Below are positions 1-8,964 of a stretch of 64,000 nt of DNA, one piece after another. Within the stretch, counting starts at the first letter, position 1. Each line of letters starts with the position of its first letter. Made by a program: the position numbers and the translations under genes. Location: positions 1 to 64,000 of the forward strand of contig NZ_FNFN01000010.1 in assembly GCF_900101045.1 (NCBI RefSeq), in the 5' to 3' direction. Under the pieces are notes generated by a model. It saw nothing but the letters and a program-made list of their open reading frames with translations, was not told where the DNA came from and ran no database searches. The stretch comes from Nocardioides sp. YR527 (GTDB lineage Bacteria > Actinomycetota > Actinomycetes > Propionibacteriales > Nocardioidaceae).

Positions 1-94
1 AATACCCGGTCCCATCCCGAACCCGGAAGTCAAGCCCTTCAGCGCCGATGGTACTGCAACCGAGAGGCTGTGGGAGAGTAGGACGCCGCCGGAC
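1..94 (+). rRNA. rrf: 5S ribosomal RNA, 3' part (truncated by window edge)
   Basis: The first bases match the conserved actinobacterial 5S core: the CCCGGTCCCATCCCGAACCC stretch, then CGCCGATGGTACTGC, and a 3' end with GTGGGAGAGTAGGACGCCGCCGG. About 25 bases of the 5' end lie outside the window. It is followed directly by a strong terminator, as expected for the last gene of an rRNA operon. The 3' boundary is placed by similarity to known 5S ends and could be off by a few bases. Confidence 0.95.
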
Positions 95-104
95 AAAATT
101 TCAG

Positions 105-134
105 GTAGAGGCCGCCCTTCGGGGCGGCCTCTAC
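105..134 (+). terminator. rRNA operon terminator
   Basis: A perfect 13-bp stem (GTAGAGGCCGCCC with its complement) closes on a TTCG tetraloop and is followed by a short T-rich tract at 138-141. It lies 10 bases past the 5S end. Confidence 0.9.
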
Positions 135-221
135 TGCTTTTACTGGCACTGAGTTTGTCAACGCGATGGTCCTCGGATCGTTCGAAGTCGGCTGCGGGAA
201 GCAGCAGTGAGGAAGGCAGCT

Positions 222-1343
222 ATGGCTGACGAGCGCCGTAGCAACAGAGGCGGTAAGCCCGCCGGACGCCCCGGGCGTCCGAAGAGCTCTGGTTCATCTA
301 CCGGTGGCCGTGGCGGCCGATCGGGTGACGGCAAGCCGAGCGCTGGTCGACCGAGTGGCGGTCGACCGGGTGCTGGTCGTAGCAGCGATCGCCGTGATGG
401 CGGAGGTGGCCGCGGCGGCGAGCAGCGTCGTGACGGTGGCCGCGGCGGCGACGAGCGTTGCGACGGCAAGCCGTCGACCGGGCGCGGTGGCTCTCGCGAC
501 GGCGGCCGCTCTGACGGTCCGAAGCGGTCCGACGGCCCGAAGCGTGGTGGCGGCGGCGACCGCAAGGGCGGTTACTCCAAGGACCGTGGCGGCAAGCCTG
601 GTGGCAGGCCGCAGCGCCGCTTCGACGAGCCGCGCGAGGAGCGTACGGCGGATCAGCGGATCTACGACGGTCCGGAGCTGCCGGAGGAGGTGACCGGCAA
701 GGAGCTGGACCGTGCGATCTCGGCTCAGCTGCGCGGTCTCCCGGAGAAGCTGGCGGCGCGGATCGCCCGCCACCTGGTCGCTGCAGACATGTTCATCGAC
801 TCCGACCCCGAGCTGGCCTACCAGCACGCCAAGGCTGCCAAGTCGCGCACCCAGCGGATCGCTGTGATCCGCGAGGCGCTGGGTGAGGCTGCGTACGCTG
901 CCGGGCACTACTCCGAGGCGCTCGCCGAGCTTCGCGCGGCGAAGCGGATGAACGGCGCCACGGCGTACCTGCCGATCATGGCGGACTGCCACCGCGCGCT
1001 CGGCCAGCCCGAGCAGGCGATCAAGCTCGCGCACAGCCCGTCGGTGGCGAACTTCGACGCACCGGCGAAGGCGGAGATGACGATCGTCGAGGCTGGCGCT
1101 CGTCGAGACATGGGTCAGTTCGACGCGGCTCTGCGGATCCTCGAGCAGTCGCCGCTCAACAACAAGAGCCGGGAATCCTGGGTCGTGCGGCTACGCTACG
1201 CGTACGCGGACACTCTCCAGGACGCGGGCCGCGAAAAGGACGCGCTGACCTGGTTCCACCGCACCTACGCGATCGACTCCGAGGAGATCACCGACGCCGC
1301 GACGCGGGCCGAGGCTCTCGAGAAGACGGTCGAGAGGGACTGA
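222..1343 (+). CDS. TPR-like protein with Arg/Gly-rich N-terminus
   Basis: This 373-residue protein is bipartite. Residues 1-140 are low complexity, rich in Gly, Arg, Ser and Asp, and look disordered with RGG-like character. Residues 150-370 are predicted alpha-helical with Ala-rich helix pairs resembling tetratricopeptide repeats, such as AYQHAKAAKSRTQRIAVI and YSEALAELRAAKRMNG. Proteins of this build are common in Nocardioidaceae next to rRNA operons, and no enzymatic motif is seen. RGG tails often bind RNA, so an RNA- or ribosome-associated role is possible but is inference only. The ATG at 222 is chosen because GGAAGG lies about 6 bases upstream; a GTG at 207 is in frame but lacks a comparable ribosome site. 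Confidence 0.8.
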   Translation: MADERRSNRGGKPAGRPGRPKSSGSSTGGRGGRSGDGKPSAGRPSGGRPGAGRSSDRRDGGGGRGGEQRRDGGRGGDERCDGKPSTGRGGSRDGGRSDGPKRSDGPKRGGGGDRKGGYSKDRGGKPGGRPQRRFDEPREERTADQRIYDGPELPEEVTGKELDRAISAQLRGLPEKLAARIARHLVAADMFIDSDPELAYQHAKAAKSRTQRIAVIREALGEAAYAAGHYSEALAELRAAKRMNGATAYLPIMADCHRALGQPEQAIKLAHSPSVANFDAPAKAEMTIVEAGARRDMGQFDAALRILEQSPLNNKSRESWVVRLRYAYADTLQDAGREKDALTWFHRTYAIDSEEITDAATRAEALEKTVERD

Positions 1344-1359
1344 CGTCCGCTTCGAACGT

Positions 1360-1406
1360 GCCATCAGTGGCGATCGGCAGCTATGTCGGTCGCCACTGGC
1401 CGTTTT
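1360..1406 (+). terminator. terminator after the Arg/Gly-rich protein gene
   Basis: CAGTGGCGA at 1365-1373 pairs with TCGCCACTG at 1390-1398, followed by GCCGTTTTG. The rest of the 205-base gap to the next gene shows no other clear feature. Confidence 0.65.
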
Positions 1407-1548
1407 GCTCAGATAGTGGAGATCCTGGGCGTGGTAGGTAAGAATAGAAGTACAACTACATGCTTGTGATCCACTGAAGTGTGTCCTTCACGCACGATCG
1501 AGCCCGCTGGGGAAGGCGTAGCTCGCGCCGCAACGAAGGAGATATTCG

Positions 1549-2079
1549 GTGACCACTCAGATCAAGGACCCGAGCGCCTCGCGTGGCATCGCACGAGGCG
1601 TTGTGTTCGTGCATTCGGCCCCCTCCGCGCTCTGCCCTCACATCGAATGGGCCGTCGCGGGGGTCCTCGGCGCGCCGGTGAACTTCGACTGGACGGCGCA
1701 GCCCGCCCAGGCCGGCACCTACCGAGCCGAGCTCTTCTGGTCCGGTGCGGTCGGTTCCGCGGCGGCGATCGCGTCAGCGCTGAAGGGATGGACGCACCTG
1801 CGCTTCGAGGTCACCGAAGACGGCACGTCGACCTCCGAGGGTGCGCGCTACTCCTTCACCCCCGACCTCGGCGTCTTCCACGCCGTCACCGGGTTGCATG
1901 GCGACATCATGATTCCCGAGGACCGACTCAAGGCCGCGGTCGTCAAGGCCGCCCTCGGTGACACCACGCTCGAGCTTGAGGTCGACAAGCTCCTCGGCAA
2001 GCCGTGGGACGACGAGCTGGAGACGTTCCGTCACGCGGGGGAGGGCGCGCCCGTACGCTGGCTGCACCAGGTCGTCTGA
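1549..2079 (+). CDS. DUF3145 family protein
   Basis: This 176-residue protein matches the actinobacterial DUF3145 family, with HSAPSALCPHIEWAV near the N-terminus and GKPWDDELE plus PVRWLHQVV near the C-terminus. Members are found beside fatty-acid synthesis and aceE genes in Mycobacterium (Rv2239c) and Streptomyces, and the same neighbourhood is seen here. The molecular function is unknown. The GTG start at 1549 has an AAGGAG ribosome site 8 bases upstream. The gene converges on accD, with a shared terminator between them. Confidence 0.9.
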   Translation: MTTQIKDPSASRGIARGVVFVHSAPSALCPHIEWAVAGVLGAPVNFDWTAQPAQAGTYRAELFWSGAVGSAAAIASALKGWTHLRFEVTEDGTSTSEGARYSFTPDLGVFHAVTGLHGDIMIPEDRLKAAVVKAALGDTTLELEVDKLLGKPWDDELETFRHAGEGAPVRWLHQVV

Positions 2080-2113
2080 GCGACCCTCGTCGGCCGCAGA
2101 GCACGGCCACGAA

Positions 2114-2153
2114 AACGCCGAGTCGGCGCGTCATTACGCGCCGACTCGGCGTT
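2114..2153. terminator. bidirectional terminator, DUF3145 / accD
   Basis: A perfect 17-bp stem (AACGCCGAGTCGGCGCG and its complement, 6-base loop) is flanked by AAAA on the left and TTTT on the right, so it can end transcripts from both strands. A third copy of the arm, CGCGCCGACTCGGCGT, follows at about 2168-2183. Confidence 0.9.
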
Positions 2154-2191
2154 GTTTTCGGTCAGGACGCGCCGACTCGGCGTGAGTCGGG

Positions 2192-3630
2192 TCAGAGTGG
2201 GATGTTGCCGTGAGCACCGCGGCGTACGCCGACGGTTTGGATCGCTTCCTCGAAGGCGGCCGCGATCGCCCCGCGGGTCGCCGACGGCTCGATGACTTCG
2301 TCCACGACACCGATCTCCACAGCCTTGTCGACACCGCCGGCGAGGCGCTCGTGCTCGGCCGCGAGCTCCGCCTCGACCTGAGGACGGAGGTCGGGTGCGA
2401 CCTCGGCGAGCTTGCGGCGGTGCAGGATCCGGATCGCGGCGACCGGGCCCATGACCGCGACCTCCGCGCCCGGCCAGGCGAAGACCTTGGTGGCGCCGAG
2501 CGAACGGGCGTTCATGGCGATGTAGGCGCCACCGTAGGTCTTGCGGGTCACCAGGGTGACCCGGGGCACCACGCACTCCCCGAAGGCGTGCAGGAGCTTG
2601 GCGCCGCGGCGGACGACCCCGTCCCACTCCTGGCCGACGCCAGGCAGGTAGCCTGGGACGTCCACGACGACGATCAGCGGGACGCCGAGGGCGTCGCAGA
2701 GGCGTACGAACCGGGAGGCCTTCTCCGCGGAGAGGGAGTCGAGGCAGCCACCGAGTCGCAGCGGGTTGTTGGCGACGACGCCGACGGTGCGGCCGCCGAA
2801 GCGACCGAGCGCGGTGACGATGTTGGGGGCCCAGCGAGCGTGCAGCTCCTGCGCGGTGCCCTCGTCGAGGATGTTCTCGACCAGCGGGTGTACGTCGTAG
2901 GCGCGCTTCTTCGACTCGGGCAGCTGCTCGGCGAGGTCCTTGTCCTCGACGGCGGCGACGTCGAGGCCACCCTGGGAGCCCAGGAGAGAGGTCACTGTGC
3001 GGGCCTTGTCCAGCGCCTCGCGCTCGGACTCGGTGAGGATGTGCACGACGCCGGAGCGGCGGCCGTGCGGCTCGGGACCGCCGAGGCGGAGCATGTCGAC
3101 GTCCTCGCCGGTGACGGAGCGTACGACGTCGGGACCGGTCACGAAGATGCGGCCCTCGGGTCCGAGGATGACGACGTCGGTCAGGGCCGGACCGTAGGCA
3201 GCACCGCCGGCGGCCGGACCGAGGACGACCGAGATCTGCGGGATCTTGCCACTGGCCTGCGTCATCGCGTGGAAGATGCGGCCGACCGCGTGCAGGGAGA
3301 GTACGCCCTCTGCCAGCCGGGCACCGCCGGAGTGCCACAGGCCGATGATGGGGATGCCGTCGGTCATCGCGCGGTGGTAGGCGTTGACGACCACACGGCA
3401 GCCGAGGTCGCCCATCGCGCCGCCCATGACGGTGGCGTCCGAGCAGAAGGCGACCGCTCGCGTGCCGTCGACCTCGCCGACGGCGGCCAGCATGCCGGAC
3501 TCGTCATCGGGGGAGATGAGCTGGACGGTGCCCTCGTCGAAGAGCGCCCTGAGGCGGGTCAGCGGGTGACGGGGGTCCTGGTCGCGAGGAAGCTTCTGCT
3601 TCCCCGCGGGAGCAGGAGCTGTGATGGTCA

Positions 3631-3631
<1 letters not shown>
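2192..3631 (-). CDS. accD: acyl-CoA carboxylase beta (carboxyltransferase) subunit
   Basis: This 479-residue carboxyltransferase subunit transfers carboxyl from biotin to acetyl- or propionyl-CoA, giving malonyl-CoA for the adjacent fatty-acid synthase genes. Family signatures include GGAYIAMNARSLGA, DVPGYLPGVGQEWDGV and the glycine-rich oxyanion loops LWHSGGARLAEGV and GPAAGGAAYGPAL. It corresponds to AccD6 of mycobacteria, which closes the same operon there. It works with a biotinylated alpha subunit encoded elsewhere. The start overlaps the fabF stop by one base (TGATG), implying translational coupling. Substrate preference cannot be decided from sequence alone. Confidence 0.93.
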
Positions 3632-4899
<1,268 letters not shown>

Positions 4900-4990
4900 G
4901 TGGTCTCCGTGTGAGGTGTTGGCGCGTTGGGTCAGGTGAAGCAGGTCCGGCGGCTCGGCCTGGGAGGGTTGGCCGAGCCGCCGGGGCGCG

Positions 4991-5242
4991 TCAGGCGTTC
5001 GCGGAAGCCTTCTCGATGAAGCTCACCGCGTCGCCAACGGTCTTGAGGTTCTTGACCTGCTCGTCGGGGATGGATACGCCGAACTTCTCCTCGGCAGCGA
5101 CGACGACCTCGACCATGGACAGCGAGTCGACGTCGAGGTCGTCGACGAAGGACTTGTCGAGCTGAACGTCGGCAACATCGATGCCGGCGACCTCGTTGAC
5201 GATCTCGGCGAGGTCGGAGCGGATCTCTTCGGTGGTGGCCAT
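4991..5242 (-). CDS. acpP: acyl carrier protein
   Basis: This 83-residue acidic protein carries growing acyl chains on 4'-phosphopantetheine attached to Ser40 in the motif DDLDVDSLSMVE. Length and charge are typical of bacterial ACP, and it lacks the long C-terminal extension of mycobacterial AcpM. The ATG at 5242 is chosen because the family begins at MATTEEI and AGAGGA lies about 10 bases upstream. The open frame continues 33 codons further but that part is not ACP-like. It lies between fabH and fabF. Confidence 0.96.
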   Translation of the reverse strand: MATTEEIRSDLAEIVNEVAGIDVADVQLDKSFVDDLDVDSLSMVEVVVAAEEKFGVSIPDEQVKNLKTVGDAVSFIEKASANA

Positions 5243-5297
5243 GTGTGGTGGTTCCTCTCGGATTTTCTGTGTGGTGAAACTCTGGGGTGGTGCGGGA

Positions 5298-6284
5298 CTA
5301 CGGAACGACGACGACCTGGGCTGCGTAGACCAGTCCGGCACCGAACGCGATGAGCAGGGCGGTGTCGCCCGACTCAGCCTGACCCTCCTCGATCATCCGC
5401 TCAAGAGCAAGCGGGACCGAGGCGGCCGACGTGTTGCCCATGGTGGCGATGTCGCGGGCGATCTTGACCGACTCCGGCAGCTTCATGGAGCGGGCCAGGG
5501 CGTCGACGATGCGCATGTTGGCCTGGTGCGGGACGAAGCAGTCGAGCTCGTCGGCCGTGATGCCGGCCTTGTCGAGCGCCTCCTGGCCGACCTTGGCCAT
5601 GGCGTAGGAGGCCCAGCGGAAGACGGGGTTGCCCAGCATCGTCAGCCAGGGAGTCTCCTTGGCCTCGTTCGCCTCGAACCAGTCGGGGGTCTGGATGTGG
5701 TCGGCCTTGTCGCCCGAGGAACCCCACACGACCGGACCGATCCCGGGCTCCTCGCTCGGGCCGACGACCGCGGCGCCCGCGCCGTCGGCGAAGATGAAGG
5801 CGGTGCCACGGTCGTGCGGGTTCGTGATGTCGGAGAGGCGCTCGACACCGATGACGAGTACATGACGGGCGCTGCCGCCGCGTACGAAGTCGTTGGCCAT
5901 CGCGATGCCGTGGCAGAAGCCCGCGCAGGCCGCCGAGATGTCGAAGGCGGCCGGGTGGTCGGCGCCGAGCTCGTCAGCGATCAGCGCGGCGACCGCCGGG
6001 GTCTGGCGCAGGTGGCTGACGGTGGCGACGATGACGCAGTCGATCTGGTCGATGCCGATCTTGGCGTGCTCGAGAGCCTTGCGGGAGGCGGCGACCGACA
6101 TCATCTGCACGGTCTCCTCCTCCGTGGCCCAGCGACGCTCGGTGATGCCGGAACGGGTGCGGATCCACTCGTCGGAGGAGTCGATCAGATCGACGATCTC
6201 GCTGTTGGGGATCACCCGGCTCGGGCGATAGCCGCCTACGCCGAGGATGCGGGCGTGCGGGGAACCTGTCGGGGCAGAGATCAC
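5298..6284 (-). CDS. fabH: beta-ketoacyl-ACP synthase III
   Basis: This 328-residue KAS III starts chain synthesis by condensing an acyl-CoA primer with malonyl-ACP. The Cys-His-Asn triad is visible: Cys in DISAACAGFCHGI, His in CFVPHQANMRI and Asn in GNTSAASVPLAL. The GTG start overlaps the fabD stop as GTGA, which fits the usual FabH start and tight coupling. A FabH inside this operon matches Streptomyces rather than M. tuberculosis, where fabH is elsewhere. Confidence 0.95.
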   Translation of the reverse strand: MISAPTGSPHARILGVGGYRPSRVIPNSEIVDLIDSSDEWIRTRSGITERRWATEEETVQMMSVAASRKALEHAKIGIDQIDCVIVATVSHLRQTPAVAALIADELGADHPAAFDISAACAGFCHGIAMANDFVRGGSARHVLVIGVERLSDITNPHDRGTAFIFADGAGAAVVGPSEEPGIGPVVWGSSGDKADHIQTPDWFEANEAKETPWLTMLGNPVFRWASYAMAKVGQEALDKAGITADELDCFVPHQANMRIVDALARSMKLPESVKIARDIATMGNTSAASVPLALERMIEEGQAESGDTALLIAFGAGLVYAAQVVVVP

Positions 6285-7471
6285 GAGTGCTGGACTCCTG
6301 TCGGGTGCAGACGCAGCAGCGGCTGACCGGGGGAAACGAGGTCGCCGTCCTCGACGAGCCATTCGATGACCTCGCCGCCATGGGCCGAGGTGATCGCGAT
6401 CGTGTCGCGAAGGCTGGCGATGGCGCCGATCTCGGCGCCGGCCGGAATCACGTCGATCCCGGACACGGTCTCGGAGAGCTTGAAGGTGCCCTTGGACGGG
6501 GCGACGACCATCCGCCAGGTCGGCGTGGTCTCGATCGGGTTGGCCTCGCCGTGCTTCTCGACGAAGGCGCGGGCGTCCTCGAGCTGGTCGGGAGTCTTCA
6601 GGGCGAAGGTCTCGACACCCTTGAGGGCACGCTTGGCGATCCCGGTCAGGGTGCCGGCCGGCGGCATCTCCAAGATGCCGGTCACGCCGATGTCGGACAT
6701 GGTCTCGAGGCAGAGGTCCCAGCGCACAGGGTTGGCGATCTGGCCGACGATCCGGTCCAGCGCCTTGGCGCCGTCGTGGACGACCTGGCCGTCCTTGTTG
6801 CTGATCAGGCGGGTGCGCGGGTCGTGGGTCGAGACGCTCTGGGCCAGCCGCGTGAGGTGACCGACGGCGGGCTCCATGTGCTTGGTGTGGAAGGCGCCGG
6901 CGACGCTGAGCGGCATCAGTCGGGCCTTGGCGGGAGGATCGGCGGCGAAGGCCTCGAGCTGCTCGAGGGTGCCTGCGGCGACGATCTGGCCGGGGCCGTT
7001 GTCGTTGGCGGGGGTGAGGCCGTGCCTCTCGATCGCGGCCAGCACCTCCTCGCGTACGCCGCCGAGGACCGCGGTCATGCCGGTCGGCGTCTTCGCGGCG
7101 GCCTCGGCCATGGCCTTGCCCCGCTCGCGGACGAGCACCATCGCCTGCTCGGCGCTGATCGCGCGGGCGCCCGCGGCGGCGGTGATCTCACCGACGCTGT
7201 GGCCGGCGACGGCACCGATCTTCGCGAAGGCGTCCGCGGGCTGCGGGAAGAGCTGCAGGGCGGCGACCAGGCCGGTGGCGACCAGCAGCGGCTGGGCGAT
7301 CTCGGTGGCGCGGATGGTCTCACCGTCGGCATTGGTGCCGTAGTCGATCAGGTCGATGCCTGCGACGGTCGAGAGCCACTCCATACGAGCGGCAAAAGCG
7401 GGGTCCTCCAGCCACGGGGTGAGGAATCCTGGTGTCTGAGCACCTTGTCCTGGGGCGACAATGACGAGCAC
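6281..7471 (-). CDS. fabD: malonyl-CoA:ACP transacylase with C-terminal biotinyl/lipoyl-like domain
   Basis: This 396-residue protein loads malonate onto ACP. The N-terminal 300 residues are FabD, with VAPGQGAQTPGFL at the start, the active Ser in GHSVGE and catalytic His in GAFHTKHM. The last 65 residues form a separate segment with GAEIGAIASLRDTIAI and GGEVIEWLVEDGDLVSPGQP, matching the hairpin pattern of biotinyl/lipoyl domains. The modified Lys of the AMKM-type motif is replaced by Arg (SLRD), so the domain probably cannot be modified. Typical FabD is about 310 residues. The GTG start at 7471 is chosen because the family begins at VLVIVAPGQG. It is the first gene of the fabD-fabH-acpP-fabF-accD operon. 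Confidence 0.92.
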   Translation of the reverse strand: MLVIVAPGQGAQTPGFLTPWLEDPAFAARMEWLSTVAGIDLIDYGTNADGETIRATEIAQPLLVATGLVAALQLFPQPADAFAKIGAVAGHSVGEITAAAGARAISAEQAMVLVRERGKAMAEAAAKTPTGMTAVLGGVREEVLAAIERHGLTPANDNGPGQIVAAGTLEQLEAFAADPPAKARLMPLSVAGAFHTKHMEPAVGHLTRLAQSVSTHDPRTRLISNKDGQVVHDGAKALDRIVGQIANPVRWDLCLETMSDIGVTGILEMPPAGTLTGIAKRALKGVETFALKTPDQLEDARAFVEKHGEANPIETTPTWRMVVAPSKGTFKLSETVSGIDVIPAGAEIGAIASLRDTIAITSAHGGEVIEWLVEDGDLVSPGQPLLRLHPTGVQHS

Positions 7472-7539
7472 GGAACGATAGTCCCGTCTGGAGGGGTGTC
7501 GGTTCACCTTCAGTGGCAACGAATATCTGTCGCGCAATC

Positions 7540-7556
7540 TTGTAGGGGTTCTACAA
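7540..7556. promoter_or_regulatory. inverted repeat in the fabD promoter region
   Basis: TTGTAG and CTACAA are separated by 5 bases, lying 70 bp upstream of fabD and 19 bp downstream of the regulator gene stop. In Streptomyces coelicolor the regulator encoded next to fabD (FasR) activates the fabD operon, so this repeat is a reasonable candidate for its operator. That assignment is inference. Confidence 0.4.
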
Positions 7557-7574
7557 CTTGCGTCGCTGCCAGGG

Positions 7575-8756
7575 TTAGTGGTCCTGTTGCCGGCCGAGAA
7601 TCAGGGCGACCTGCAGGGCGAGAGCGTCGCGCGAGTCGGTCGGGAGGAACCCGGTGAGCTCCGCGACCTGCTTGAGCCGGTAGCGCACGGTGTTGGGGTG
7701 CACGAACAGTGTGCGACCGGTGGCCTCGAGGCCGCCTCCGGCGGCGAAGTACGCCGCCAGGGTCTCGATCAGGGTGCTGCGCGCCTCCACCAGCGGCCGA
7801 TAGAGATTCTCGATCAGGTAGCGGTGGGCCCACGCGTCGCCGGCCAGGGCACGCTCGGGCAGGAACGACTGGCTGCGTGCCGGGCGCGGCGCGTCGGGCC
7901 AGCCGGGTGCGGCCCGGTAGGCGGAGAGCGCGGCCCTGGCGGACTCCGCGGCGGTGGCGAGCCCGGCGGCCATCGGTCCGACCACGACGGGACCGTCGGC
8001 GAACAGGTCGGCGATCCGCTCGGCGGCTTCGAGGGGGTCGTCGATGCCTCCGAGCAGGGCGACGAGGCGGTCACCCTGGACCGCGCACAGGGTGTGCAGG
8101 TCGTGGGCGCGGGCGCGGCGGCGTACCTCCTCCATGGCAGCGTCGAGGCGGACGCCGTCGGGGGCGTGGCCCAGCACCGCGCACAGCGGCAGGTCGGCGT
8201 CCCAGCCGAGCGCACTGGCCCGGGAGAGGACGACCTCGTCGGTCTCGGCACGCAGGACAGCGTCGACCACGAGCGCCTCGAGCCGGGCGTCCCAGGCGCC
8301 ACGCTGCTCGGCGGCGCGGGCGTAGACCTCGGCCGTGGCGAAGGCGACCTCACGGGCGTAGCGGCCGATCGCCTCGTGGACGTCGGCGGCGTCCTCGGGT
8401 CCGAGGAGGTGGTCGATGTTGGCCTCGACCACCTCGATGGAGAGGCGGACGAGGTCGACGGTCTGCTGGAGCGTGATGATGCCGGTCAGCGCACGAGGCG
8501 CGACGCCGAACATCGACGCGGCCAGGTCGGGCTTGGCGGTGTCGGCCGAGGCGCCGCCGCCGTACCAGCCGACGAACTCCTTGATGCCGGCCTGGACGAT
8601 CAGGCCGACGAGGGAGCGGTTCTTCGCGGAGAGGTCCTTGAACCACGGCATCGCGTCGTCCATACGCGACGTGGCGGCCGTTGCCAGCCGGCCGGTCGCA
8701 CGCCGCAACGCCGTCGCCGTCCGCCGACGCGTATCGAGGGTCGCCTGATTGGTCAC
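7575..8756 (-). CDS. PucR-family transcriptional regulator, FasR-like
   Basis: This 393-residue regulator has a conserved N-terminal region (AMPWFKDLSAKNRSLVG), a central GGDEF-like region and a C-terminal PucR helix-turn-helix, GGGLEATGRTLFVHPNTVRY. It is orthologous in position to S. coelicolor SCO2386 (FasR), an activator of fabDHPF, and to Rv2242. It lies immediately upstream of fabD on the same strand. The GTG at 8756 is preferred because GGAAGGA lies 8 bases upstream; an ATG 29 codons earlier is in frame but has no good ribosome site. Confidence 0.88.
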   Translation of the reverse strand: MTNQATLDTRRRTATALRRATGRLATAATSRMDDAMPWFKDLSAKNRSLVGLIVQAGIKEFVGWYGGGASADTAKPDLAASMFGVAPRALTGIITLQQTVDLVRLSIEVVEANIDHLLGPEDAADVHEAIGRYAREVAFATAEVYARAAEQRGAWDARLEALVVDAVLRAETDEVVLSRASALGWDADLPLCAVLGHAPDGVRLDAAMEEVRRRARAHDLHTLCAVQGDRLVALLGGIDDPLEAAERIADLFADGPVVVGPMAAGLATAAESARAALSAYRAAPGWPDAPRPARSQSFLPERALAGDAWAHRYLIENLYRPLVEARSTLIETLAAYFAAGGGLEATGRTLFVHPNTVRYRLKQVAELTGFLPTDSRDALALQVALILGRQQDH

Positions 8757-8932
8757 ACTGCTGATCCTTCCACCTGGAGATGCGGCCGGGGGCCCGGAAC
8801 AGTCGCTCCGAGCCGGCGCAAGTGTCTCAATCGTCTGAGACATTCGCGCCGACTCGTTCGCGTCAGCGTGGATCTCGACCCGCTTCGCGCCTTCGCAAGC
8901 TCAGCCGCTGCGCTCGCTCGATCCCTTCGCGT

Positions 8933-8961
8933 TGCGACCTGCGACTTCGTCGCAGGTCGCA
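8933..8961 (-). terminator. terminator-like hairpin after aceE
   Basis: A perfect 13-bp stem, TGCGACCTGCGAC with its complement, closes on a 3-base loop 3 bases beyond the aceE stop. It has no T-run, as is common for actinobacterial terminators. Confidence 0.7.
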
Positions 8962-8964
8962 GGC

